Below are positions 1 through 10,803 of a DNA stretch of 64,000 bases, in pieces. The stretch spans positions 10,528,369-10,592,368 of the forward strand of contig NC_049986.1 in the NCBI RefSeq assembly GCF_000003815.2, read 5' to 3'. The position numbers and the translations under genes were made by a program. Position 1 is the first letter of the stretch. Every line of letters starts with the position of its first letter. Source of the DNA: Branchiostoma floridae (Eukaryota; Chordata; Leptocardii; Amphioxiformes; Branchiostomatidae). The notes below the pieces were generated by a model that was not told where the DNA came from, made no database searches, and was given only the letters and a program-made list of their open reading frames with translations.

Positions 1-1424
1 ACGCTAGAGCTAGGGTAATGCTAGGATCAAGGAAAGTGGGTTAAACGTAATACAGGATTCTATTCTAATACCTGGCTGTTAGGAAAGATGCAAAACAGAA
101 GCCTTTGTACCTATTTGCGACGCCCCCTCCCCCGTTAGCCTGGATACTCATAAATACCTACTCGTAAAAGTAAATGAAGCAATGATATTTATATTTGATG
201 TATAGTGGCAATTAGTAGGTCGTTATTTTAACCAGCAAATGGTCGATTGGTTCCATGTCCTTCCTATCTATCTATAAACACTCAGTGCACAAGTGTCTGT
301 TTTGTTTTCCTTTTGCAATTCTTCTTCGGTGTTGAGCAGTCACTACCAGCTGTATTCATACAGGTAACATTTATCGTATGAAGGAATAGTTAAGAAACAG
401 GTGGTAATTATTCAGTAGGTATTTATCAATGTACTTTTTTTCATGGACATAACTAAGTATTTTGATGAGAAGCGATCCTTGTGGCGTTCCATTTGAGATT
501 GCACCAATAGATGTGGTCACAGTATTTGATGGATTGCAGTCTGAAGTTCTTTATGACCGATCTCACTTCTTTAAACAACTTTTCTAGAGAGATCACAGCA
601 ACATAATATTGTTCATTTTGCCCGATGCGTGGAGGTGATTATGTTAAGTCACTTAGGCTTATCCGCTTTGGCCAACTAGACTATGAGTGTGGTTCCATAC
701 TCTCATTACTTTTGCCATCTAATGAAAGATAATCAATCACAAATGTCTGGCAGAAGTTTTACCGGTTCCAGCGACTCAGTCTTGATGCTACTATGATCGT
801 GCCTACTTCCCTTTTGGCAGGCTTTGCCGTATGCATATATGTATACTGCAAATCCTTCTAAAGAGGCCTACCACCCAAAGAGCTGTCAATGAGAGATCTC
901 TATCGTTAGGTGATTGGTGACTTCCCCCGGTTATGTCTATGTTAGGAAATTATTGGTTGTGGTATTTTTGCACAAGAAATTTGTCATGTGTCTTTTGGAG
1001 TTATGTTTTTAAAAAGGGTCAATTCTAAATAAGGAACATCATAACCTACTTAACATATCTGTTGTATTCATATGTTACCTGTATGAATACACCTGTTACA
1101 GCAATATTTGTGTACTTTTGTTTTTGTTTCGTCGCTAATTTTTTAGATATTCTTTGCTATTCTCTACTGTTAGTACTATAGACTTCCAATCGTTGCTGTT
1201 TGAGTGAGAGAGTAAATTTTGTCAAAAAGTCCAAAAACAATTGACGAAATTGCTTCAACTACGAGCACTTACGCTGAGTTGCAGGAAAAATTAATCATGC
1301 GTTTTTACATTCAGACTCGAATGCAAAATAGATCCCAATATGGCGACGGATACAGACATGATATTATCTAGAAACATATATAGAAACAATTCTTTACATA
1401 TGATTTACTTCTCGGCAACGATTT
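1..1424. other. Non-coding stretch, no feature recognised
   Basis: A+T-rich DNA with stop codons frequent in all frames. I see no gene, RNA or transposon signature. Confidence 0.5.
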
Positions 1425-1976
1425 AGATTGCACCTATATGCCTGCGGGGTGGTAAGAAATAATGACTTTCTTACTCTAGCTAGAGAAAGAACGAAGCATT
1501 CAGATAAAGCATTATAGAAAAAAAATACATAATTCCGTTACTTGGTACCTTGGTGCCTACAGAGGGGACAGTGCTAAAAGAAAACGAAAAAGAGAGTTCC
1601 TTTCTCTAGGGAAAGAACAAAGCTTTAGATATTTTTTTTAAGTAAATGACGAAAGAGGCTTCCTTACCTTAGCTCAGCATTTAGATAAAGCATAATAGAA
1701 TGATACACATAATTTCCTTACTTGGTAATGATTTTTTAAAATACAACCACGTGCCTAAGGGGGGGGGGGGCTGTTTTTTTTAGTTAAATGACGGATAAGT
1801 CTAGAGACATAACGAAGCATTTAGCTACAGCATTATAGAAATAACACATGTTCGTTACTTGGTATTAAATGACTTTGAATACAACCACGTGCCTTACAGA
1901 GGGGCAATGTTTGAAGTATATGACGGAAAAGTCTCATTTACTCCAGAGACAGAACGAAGCATTTAGATACAGCATT
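1425..1976. repeat. Diverged ~140-bp tandem repeat, about 4 copies
   Basis: The phrase GAAGCATTTAGATAAAGCAT or a near variant starts at about 1493, 1675, 1814 and 1956, giving spacings of 182, 139 and 142 bases. Units also share TTACTTGGTA, CAACCACGTGCCTA and ACAGAGGGG. The long second spacing reflects an insertion. A run of 12 G lies at 1759-1770. Copies are well diverged, so the array is old. Confidence 0.7.
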
Positions 1977-3992
1977 TGCAGTAGCAGTGGAAATGGATGA
2001 GTGTGCTCCCCTCCCCATCCCTTAGTATAGCCATTCGCCGCCAATTTACGTCGGTTCGCCCCAGTTCCGCTCCCATCTCCCAGCAGCATAAATTGCTTCC
2101 TAAAACGTTGCGGACTAACGGCCTGAAATGTTTATCCACGGTTGCTTGGTAACGGTCCATTATGAAACACACTGGGGAGCACGTACAGAGAGCTATGTGA
2201 GAAGGCAAATTACCTTCGGTATATAGCGGCATGTACAAACTACGTTCTTAATGGATTAGGAACATGTTAAGGCCCATTATTTTACGTCCAACAATGTCCT
2301 GTACGTCTTGTGAAATTTAAGCTCCTAAAATCGGATGTGCTACAAAAGATTTCACCACTCCAATGTACAAAGAAAGAGTTTTAATAACTCCTAGCTTAGA
2401 TAATGGGTTAGCTCAAATTATATTTATATATAATTACGTAACATCTTTTTCAATCACTTATGGGCTTCTCACAGGTAAGGCTAAATGATTCACTATATGG
2501 ATGCATCTGGCATCCGCGCTCTCATTAATTTCGGTTGTTCTAGAAAAATAACTTCCTCTGTACTCAGGACTGTGCTGACCAATGATAAAGAGAAAAAAAG
2601 GCCAACTGAGAATATGATTTACTACCGCAAAACCTGATTAATGTTAGTACTACGTCAGCATCGAAGTACCAAAGAATACCGTTACGTATATGTCGATCGG
2701 TATGTTATCCTTTGTGCTTATCGGGAATTTTACATCAACTTGAATTTGACCATTATCAATAAATTCAATACACAATATACATATACATAATAATATTATG
2801 TTGCTTGTTTGATACACCATTCTCTGGAGATTGATTTGCGTTGTCAGCTTTGCATTGCACTTTTTAGATATAGCATCATGTTCTTGATTAATTTTGCTGA
2901 TCTATTTTGAACTCTTATATATGTTTTGGAGACGCCAAAGGATGTCATCCATAAATTCGAATCAGTGCCCTAGGCGAAATTCAATACGTTTGTACGCAGA
3001 AGGTATCGACTTTGACTTACTCCTGACGTCACACATCCCGAAGGTCTTTGCGCATCAGGAAACTTTGTCTATTCCCTGATTCAGTTAAATGGAATGTTAA
3101 TGTTAAAATAAGAAAATAAATAAATAAACACACACATACCTTTTGTCAGTACCAAAACCTATTTATTTTGTAACAACCCCGTCTTTTATAGGATTTTTTC
3201 ACAGAAAAGACAACTTTTTTACTAGTATTTAGGCTATATTACACTCTTTGTATTTTAGAATTGCAACTTCTTGATAGAAGTAGCGTTCACAACTTTTACA
3301 ATTGACAAAGTAGACTTGCACAGTCGCAATTCTGCATAATTTCGGTAGATAGAATCAAAACATGCATTGAACAACTATAATATAACGAGAGCACCTCATA
3401 GAAATGCTTTTGTCATTATACCGTTAATCGTAAAGCATTCATGCCAACATCAGAACTAAAACAACGCAATTGTCACCCTCACCACACTTTATATGGTTAT
3501 ACAGAATGTTGTTTCCAAAGATTATTGCATTTGCATTTTATGTTTCAACGTTTCTTTAAAATATTTTTTCGTAATCTTATTTTTTTTCGAGACATTTCGA
3601 ATGCAGTAAAAATTGAATTCTTGAGTAATAATAACAAATAACTTTGCATTGACACGATGATCGGGTAATGATGCTCATATACATGTAATTGTAAAAGAAA
3701 TCCAGAAAAAAACAATGAATTGTATCTATTGTTTTTAGCAAGATTGCCTTCTTTATATACAGGTCGCTAGAGTTGACACGTTGTCTTTGTATTGGCCATG
3801 TTGGTATCATGTACAACAGTATTTCGATAGTAAGGCAATCTCTTAGTCATAAAAATCACACAACTGTATGACTTACAGATCATTTACAAAGTAAATATTA
3901 CATGTTGTCTGTCACTTACACACTTTCGTCTGTTTTACAAACACCAAAAACATGACAATGCTACTATATACACGCAAATCATTTTGTAGTAA
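1977..3992. other. Non-coding stretch downstream of the LRRC4-like gene
   Basis: A+T-rich. Contains a short AAAT/CA run near 3113-3138. No ORF with recognisable composition. Confidence 0.5.
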
Positions 3993-3998
3993 TTTAAT
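3993..3998 (-). terminator. Candidate polyadenylation hexamer ATTAAA
   Basis: ATTAAA on the minus strand, about 370 bases past the stop codon of the LRRC4-like gene. It is the nearest common variant signal I noticed; no canonical AATAAA was found between it and the stop. If used, the 3' UTR would include the family A inverted-repeat element at 4128-4324. Confidence 0.2.
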
Positions 3999-4127
3999 TC
4001 ACAGCTAATTTTAGGATATTTTCAGCAAAGAAATATTTATGTGAGCTTCTTAGGTGGGCTTTTGGTGACCACAGGTTATAACGATGCTGTGACATTGTTT
4101 TGTCTACATAAGAATAATCTCGTTCAC

Positions 4128-4324
4128 ACTTCCGTGCACGCATGCGCGGTGACGGGGATTCTGGGTAGCATGTCAAAGGTTAAGGCCCCTGAGACATAAA
4201 CATACACGTCTGGACATTGCTCTGAAAAGCGAGACAATGGTCGAACTGTTTATAAGTTAGGGGCTGTTTACACCTTTGACGTATTACCAAAAATTCTTGT
4301 CACCACGCATGCGTACTCAGAAGT
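4128..4324. mobile_element. Family A MITE-like element, copy 1
   Basis: Imperfect terminal inverted repeats: 4136-4167 against the reverse complement of 4285-4316 agree at 25 of 32 positions by hand alignment. Both arms contain CGCATGCG followed by GGTGAC and end GGTA, and weaker similarity extends out to 4128 and 4324. There is no coding capacity. A second copy with the same arm pattern lies at 61000-61162, which supports a dispersed family. No clear target-site duplication was seen. Confidence 0.6.
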
Positions 4325-4370
4325 ACAAACAAGCTTATTGCTTAGCAACATGAGGAAGTAGAAAGAAATC

Positions 4371-6236
4371 TTATATCTCTGTCTCTACCTTAAGGCCGGA
4401 GAAGACGTCGGCTTCAGCCTTTAGGCCCGAATGTCTGGAGTCCTGATAGTGTTGGTTTGTGTAGATGCTAAACACATCAGGAGGGGGGATTTCATTTACA
4501 TCGAGTTCCTCATCACTACGAAACGCCACGTAGCAGGACTCTCTTTCCGCCTTCTTTTTCTTCTTCTGCCTTCTCGCAAGTCTACGGGCTCTGCTCTTGC
4601 GAGCACCTATGACCGTACTCCAGATCAATATGCCCAGTACAACCACACCAACTATAGAACCGATGATGTATATTTTGTGATCACTTGTAGTGTTTGTTTC
4701 CGATCCATCTGTATCGTCAACCATCACATTGCCTCCGTTGTTGATAAGCGTGGGTCTCGTTTTGTCGTTTCTATTTTCCTTTTGCTTGGGTGTCTGTGAG
4801 GCGTCGTTAACGACCCAGGTATCTACGCTTTCCTCGCGAACTTTGCACTCCCCTAGATCTTTAGAATCATCGGTATCAGAGTTTGCTGCCCTTGACTGAA
4901 GACGGGCCATTCTTCCCGCAAGAGAGGTAACTCTCGCACTAGACGAGATTCGGCTGGACGAGATTCGGCCAGACGAGATTATGCGAGAGTTACTTTTACC
5001 GCACGCGTAGATACCAGAACCGTCCGTTGTAACGTCGGTGACATTGACACTGCCGTCACCGGAGATCTTCACACTCAGCTGGAATGACCCGGATCTAATC
5101 GTCGAGCCAGTTTTCCAAATCTGAGTGGTGTCACTTCCGGTAAGGCACTCCAAGTCTTTCTCACCTCCTTCCGTCATGTTGATCTTCAAGTTCGCGACCG
5201 TCGTCTTTCCTCCGGGACAAGAGAGACTCTCTTTTGTCAAGTTGACGAGTTGTTGTCCTCTGAGTCGGCGGGGACTGCTGCATTTGCCGCAGTCGTTGCA
5301 AGTCACGTTTCGCTCGCTGCTTCGAATCCACTCCAACATCCACGTCATGTCACAGCTGCAGTTCCAAGGATTGTGCTGGAGGTACATGTTCCTCAGAGAA
5401 GGAGTCATATCAAAAATACCTTCCGGCAGATAGGTCAAGGAGTTGTGGGACAAATTCAAGACCGTTAAAGACTTGAGGCCTTCAAAGGCGTTCACGTCTA
5501 CGCTCGTTATACGACACGACACGAGCAACAATCTTTCTAACCTGTCCAGTCCACTGAATGACTTTTGGCTGATTGTTTTGAGAGAGTTTCCGGTCAGATC
5601 TAACTGTTCTAGGTTGCTCAGATGGGTAAGAAAAGGCACACTGGAGAGACTTGCTACCGCCATGTTCAAGTTCACCAAACTACTCAAACCGACAAACATG
5701 TTAACGGACGTTATCCTGAGTTCATGTAGTTCTCCAATGTCTAAATGCCTCAGGTTGGGAAGTTGTGAGAATGCGTAGTCGTCAAGACAGACGATTGGGT
5801 TCCCTCTCAGCCAAAGTTCTTCAAGATTGGTTACTGCACTGAATGTTCCTCTGGGGATGTACGTTAGCCTGTTGTTGTATAACTCCAATATGTGTAAATT
5901 CTTCAGACCGTTAAAAGCACCGTCTTCGATCCTCGTTATCAAGTTATCGCCAAGGTGAAGATTTTTCAAGTCCACGTAATCAGCAAACTGGTCTCTCTGT
6001 ATTTTTGTAATGTTGTTACTCTGTAAGTTCAGGTACAAGACCGAGTCAGGGATTCCCCTCGGGATCTTCGTCAAACCTTTTCCGTTGCAGTGAACGTTTT
6101 CAAACGACCCGCTGCAGTTGCACAAGCGAGGGCATATGAGAGTTTCGACACATCCAAAGAGTGCGTACAAAGCTGCCATGGCGATACAGAATTTCTCACC
6201 GTTGTTAAATGATGCACGTACCTCGTTTAGTGCCAT
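4371..6236 (-). CDS. LRRC4-like: LRRC4/NGL-like LRR-Ig transmembrane protein, 621 aa, single exon
   Basis: Predicted type I cell-surface adhesion receptor. Seen in the protein: a hydrophobic leader (about residues 16-33); an LRR N-terminal cap with C35, C39, C41 and C50; nine leucine-rich repeats (about 65-280); an LRR C-terminal cap starting NPWNCSCDMTWMLEWI with C293, C295, C313, C316, C319 and C340; one Ig-like domain with C364, W374 and the DGSGIYAC motif ending at C412; a Ser/Thr/Asn-rich stalk (413-521); one membrane segment (about 522-544); a basic stop-transfer stretch; and a ~75-residue cytoplasmic tail ending ETEI. There are many N-glycosylation sequons (N75, N310, N332, N353, N398, N515). 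Domain order, repeat number and many LRR positions fit the vertebrate LRRC4 (NGL-1/2/3) family, postsynaptic partners of netrin-G and LAR-type receptors; the synaptic role here is inference. An in-frame TAG lies four codons upstream (6246-6248). Met1 has A at -3 and G at +4. Met20 (6177-6179) has a stronger GCCATGG context and would leave a cleaner signal peptide. Confidence 0.93.
   Translation of the reverse strand: MALNEVRASFNNGEKFCIAMAALYALFGCVETLICPRLCNCSGSFENVHCNGKGLTKIPRGIPDSVLYLNLQSNNITKIQRDQFADYVDLKNLHLGDNLITRIEDGAFNGLKNLHILELYNNRLTYIPRGTFSAVTNLEELWLRGNPIVCLDDYAFSQLPNLRHLDIGELHELRITSVNMFVGLSSLVNLNMAVASLSSVPFLTHLSNLEQLDLTGNSLKTISQKSFSGLDRLERLLLVSCRITSVDVNAFEGLKSLTVLNLSHNSLTYLPEGIFDMTPSLRNMYLQHNPWNCSCDMTWMLEWIRSSERNVTCNDCGKCSSPRRLRGQQLVNLTKESLSCPGGKTTVANLKINMTEGGEKDLECLTGSDTTQIWKTGSTIRSGSFQLSVKISGDGSVNVTDVTTDGSGIYACGKSNSRIISSGRISSSRISSSARVTSLAGRMARLQSRAANSDTDDSKDLGECKVREESVDTWVVNDASQTPKQKENRNDKTRPTLINNGGNVMVDDTDGSETNTTSDHKIYIIGSIVGVVVLGILIWSTVIGARKSRARRLARRQKKKKKAERESCYVAFRSDEELDVNEIPPPDVFSIYTNQHYQDSRHSGLKAEADVFSGLKVETEI
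4942..4980 (-). repeat. 15-bp coding minisatellite in the stalk of the LRRC4-like gene
   Basis: About 2.6 copies of a 15-bp unit starting GACGAGATTCGG (plus strand) lie inside the coding region. Read on the minus strand they give repeated Arg-Ile-Ser-Ser-Ser/Gly residues just after the Ig domain (about residues 419-433). The period is a multiple of three, so copy-number change would keep the frame and only alter linker length. Confidence 0.75.
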
Positions 6237-6640
6237 GATGTCTGCCTATGATGCTGTTTGAAAACAGGCCAACAGCCACTAGGTTTTCTGTGGCAATGAA
6301 TGACTACTTTAGAACCAACATTGAAATACACACAAGCACGTTGGGAAGTCTTCCTTTGTCGTATCGCTGAGGAAATGATTCTTGTATCCATGGACTTTGT
6401 TTAGGTGCTGAGGAATAATCATTCGTTCCTCTCTCACCATCCAGAGCCGCTACGCCCTCTGCCAAGGTTACGATTCCCAGTCGCGAAGATCTTTTGTGTG
6501 TTTGCACACAGAATGGGAAGGTGGCGGCAACCCCGAGAAGACGCTAACTGGCAATCAAACGCAGGCTTGCCTCCCACGCACGCGTCTCCCCGGCGATGAG
6601 AAGATTACCTGGCGGGGTGCACGGGACCACAGTGCGTGCT
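6237..6640 (-). promoter_or_regulatory. Possible 5' leader and upstream region of the LRRC4-like gene
   Basis: This stretch just upstream of the gene is richer in G+C and CpG than its surroundings, especially 6480-6640. On the minus strand a good donor-like site (CCAG/GTAATC, exon end at 6609) and an acceptor-like site (TTTTCAAACAG, exon start at 6253) would define a ~355-bp intron in the 5' untranslated region. No TATA box stands out. The exon-intron reading is inference from splice-like motifs only. Confidence 0.25.
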
Positions 6641-9600
6641 ACCAGTGTGCTTCAATCAGACCCGAATCACACAATTAGTCGGGGACATCTGCGGGCCCTC
6701 TGCCAACAAAGGATTCCGAAAACGAGAAGCAGCAGGATGTCGAACACCACAGGCTGTTCCTTTGAACTGTTAAGCATCCCAGAATTATGACGTGTAGCGG
6801 GGGACACGGAACCTCCACGTAATACGGCTCGGCTGATATTCCAAGTTATCTCATGGTCCCAGCTTAACGAGTAGGCATAGTCCTCCGAGGCGGTCACAAC
6901 TACAGGCAACTACGCCCAGCACCTTTTGTTGAGTTCCAAGAATCTGGTTAATGCGTGTGTATAGGTCTCCTATGGGTAGATTAAGCCTCGTATAACCTGC
7001 CCCTGGAATGAGAAAAATGAACGCAGAATAGACTTGTGAGTTGTAATATTTCAGTTGCTAACCTCCTGTTGCGTTTGAATCACGATATGAGAAATAAAGA
7101 ATTGCGTCGGGTGCTTCGCCAGCCAACAAAGATGATATGCTACACAGGTATTCTCTGAACGACCGTAACCGTGCCAAGTTCGCAATGGAAGGTGATTCCT
7201 AATCCATTCTCTTCAGCTACGCCAAGCGGAGAGGCGTTAGCATCCTACAACGTAAATTATAGCACGAATGTAAGGATAAAACATAGCCGAAAAGTCATTT
7301 CGTCCTGATGTATAGACCAGCTACTTCCATAGACGGGAAGATATCTAGCTATCGAGGTTCGTGTATTCAACATGTCAATAGCACTTTGTACCTGCACGTA
7401 GGTATGGCGCTACTGTTACCAGCTGAACCTTATCACAAGATAAGGATGCTTACAGAGTATTCAATACGCATCCGTCTTTCAAACTGATTACAAAATGTAG
7501 CTACTAATCTCTGAACGTACCTGGCCCTATTGAAGAGTGGTACACGGTTCCCTTGATTGCAATTGGTATTAATTGTAGACGGTTCTGAACGCAACAGCTT
7601 TTTGGAATGGTCGGCTATGGTACATATTCATACGCTACCGCTTTTGGTTTAATCATTATCTTAGGTGTAAAAACTCGTCGAGATACATTTTAGAAAAAAA
7701 GTGCAGCTTACCATGACGGTTGTCGTAGAGACCTTGTGTAGCAAAGGCGCCCGGAATTCGCTGCGTGAGCAATGTCCCGAATTTAGTGATGAATACTTGG
7801 TGGCTGTGTCGGCAGCGTGCTATCAATGGGTAATCCTATATCGTCTGTAGTTGACGGAAATGCAAATCGTCAGTTCATCAGAGGTATCGACTGTCCCAGC
7901 TGCCCTAGTCTCGTTAAGCCAGTTGATTAGTGGCAGTTTTAAGATATCATGTCTCGGCAGTCAGTTGTCCAGTAAGAAACGCCCGCTTGCATCTTCATCA
8001 TTTGTTCCAGTAGGAGGAAAGGATCTCCTTTCGTCTGGTCTGGGCTAGGTGTCTTCCTTTATGTTCAGCCTTTCCGCCATGGTCATTCCTCATTCTGGGA
8101 GAGTTCGGCGCTTTTCCCCAGCGGTGGTGGGTCCGATTTTCACAGGGAGTGGACAGATCACCGGTCAGATTCGGAGCAATGGGTGTTCCTTGTTTTCGTC
8201 TGCTGCCGGACGATATGTGAAGCCTCCCTCAGCAACGATAGGCCGCAGGCCGGACCTGCATCGGGGGAAATGAGTACAGATGAGTTGCTCGCATAATCGA
8301 CCAAAACAATCGGCTTTCTGATCTGCCGAGACCAGTTCTGTTAGTCTTCCAATAGCTTTAAATCCCCCTGGAGCATAATGACATAAGAGGACCTCTGAAC
8401 CAAGAGATTAGACCGTAACAAGCATAAAAACGGACTTGTGTAACAGAGATACAGGATCCAGAAATTGGAAAATTCACCTCCCTCCCCCCTCTTTCCCCAA
8501 CCGATATCGACAAAGCAAATCACTTATTTGGTATTGCCGTCCAGCAAAAGCTTATCGCGTCTCGTACAATTACTGGTTTGCTCCGCTAGAATGACAAATG
8601 CTTGTAGGCGGCTATTGCGATGGTATAATTCGTCTCTCAGTTTGGGGCTGGATCGATTTGTATGGTTAGACCACAGATCCTGATAGACCTTTCTCATCTG
8701 CATATCCGCCACCTTCCTAATTCATCCGTCCTATGCTTATAAACATCCTTCATAGGAGCACCGCATGAAGGGTGATAACGAGGGATGCATCTAACCTAGC
8801 ACTTATGATTTTACAGATAACACCCAATTTAAATTTACATTAATTGTTTGCGTTCCTTGTTTAAAATTTTTTGCACATTTAGTTAAATCTTTGCAATCTT
8901 TTTAGCCATAACATACATAATTTACATTTGATATCCTTATCCTAATTTGGTTATTTTAAATATGAGTTTTATTTCCTATTTTTTGACATTATTGTTTTTT
9001 TTTCGTGTTTAGAATTTGGATGACTAAATATAGCTTTGTATTAGGCTTATTATGTGAACACTAAATTAATCTTTTCTTACAATATAAGTTGGTAAAATCT
9101 AAGTTGATTGATACAATTTGTTAAAGGGTGGTCATCTTATAAGCTTTACTAGCCTTATACCATCCTTATACAGTCGTTACTATTTTCAACCATTCTTTTT
9201 ACTTATTATAATCTTTTCTTTGTGTCAAATAAAATGAATAGGTGTTCGTGCAACTGTTTGGTTCTCCCTGTTACATTGTGCCTGTAAATACTTGAAATAA
9301 AGAATAAAACAATGATAAACAATGAGATTACTGCTTTAAGTCATAATATACATTAAAGTATGCGTCCCAGCATGTTCTCATTCCTTTGTTCATTATACCC
9401 CAGGCTTAATGAAAATAACCCAGCATGGTTTCATTAAAAGCAACCTATATTTTACTTGATTGGCGTAAGTGCCTAATCTTGCACCTTAAAAAGCTCCCCT
9501 TCTAACGAACACGACGTAAATACCTTTCCGCCCCTTTTGTGGATTTGTTTTTGGTGGACAATCGATTGAAAAACACTCTCTCTGATAACGGGGCGAAAAG

Positions 9601-10556
9601 GTGTTAGGGCGTGAGATGTGAGCACAATACAAAATAGGGGCGGTTTCGCCTGTTTACCAAGATGAAAATTTCGGCGCAAATCTAAAAAAAGGAGATTATT
9701 GCCAATAAGAGAAATTATATTTTTGAAATTGGATAATGATACGTAAAAGTCAGGCTCCGGTGGTTCTTTGCATATGATTTATATCATACAAAGGTACGAA
9801 AAGCAAATTGATAAAAAAATAATACAATTATTTAAAGTAAACGCTTTTAGATCAGTTATTCTATTTCAAAGGCCTTGCCCAAGGGCCTATTTCAATATCT
9901 AACTGTAGGCCAATATGCAACCAAACATTTCGTAGTACGTTATAATGTTAATACAACTTAATGCTAAATGTTAAATTATCATTTTTGGTTATAAAAATGC
10001 ATCACAAATATACGATACTTTATGTAAGGGATTATATACGGCGTTTAATTCATTGAGTGTAGAAGTTGACTCGCTCTAATGATTATATTCAGTGTTCGTA
10101 CACTCTGCGGGATTGTAACAACGGCAGTAAAACGCACAGCACTACCTGATTAGCGAGAACGTCATTGTTAAGGTCCTTCGTGGTCTAACTCAATTAAGAC
10201 AGGACAAAAACGACGACATTCTGCATGTGCACATGCCTGATATATGATATCAAATGCTTCGATGAAAAAGCATAAATAAAAGATTGATAACAATGACTCA
10301 AACGATAAACCATAAACTACTTTATGCTTTCAAACTCCCCTAGGTGCCTTTATGTAAAAAATAGTTGCACGGTATTCGGTTGAATAAAAGATCGTATCTC
10401 ATATATTCTAATAATGCTTGGGGGTCATTATTAGACATAAACTAGACACGAGGTTTTATCAAATGAATAATAAGATAACCTTCCACGCTTTAGATAGAGT
10501 TAAACATCTTCAGTAAAATGTTATCTTAATTATTGATGTCTTTCGGATATCTTAGG
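6641..10556. other. Non-coding stretch; very A+T-rich 8820-9400
   Basis: Upstream side of the LRRC4-like gene. Short open frames have no recognisable domains. 8820-9400 is notably poor in G+C. No transposon ends were recognised. Confidence 0.5.
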
Positions 10557-10560
10557 TTAA

Positions 10561-10799
10561 GGTGCCGTCTCACTGCACTTGAGTCAAGCTTGCGTCACTG
10601 CAGGGTTCGTTCGCTGCGGCACTGTTTTGTTATTTTCTCCGATTTCTTATACTTTAGATTTTGCGTAATGCTTAAAATAGAAGACGACAAAATACACAAA
10701 AAGGAAGAAAATTTGTTTTTTATTATTTTTGAAATTGTTTGAGTATCTTTCGAACCCCGCAGTGACGCAAGCGTGACGCAAGTGCAGTGAGAGTGTACC
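10561..10799. mobile_element. 239-bp MITE with 49-bp terminal inverted repeats and TTAA target duplication
   Basis: The left arm 10561-10609 and the reverse complement of the right arm 10751-10799 match at 43 of 49 positions, sharing CTCTCACTGCACTTG-like and GCTTGCGTCACTGC blocks (left arm has GTCTCACTGC). TTAA lies immediately outside both ends (10557-10560 and 10800-10803), the target duplication of piggyBac and Kolobok transposases. The A+T-rich interior (about 140 bp) encodes nothing. The superfamily cannot be fixed from the ends alone. Confidence 0.85.
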
Positions 10800-10803
10800 T
10801 TAA

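Noticed and set aside
4431-4799. Plus-strand open frames of 60-122 codons across 4431-5778
   Set aside because: Antisense shadows of the LRRC4-like coding region.
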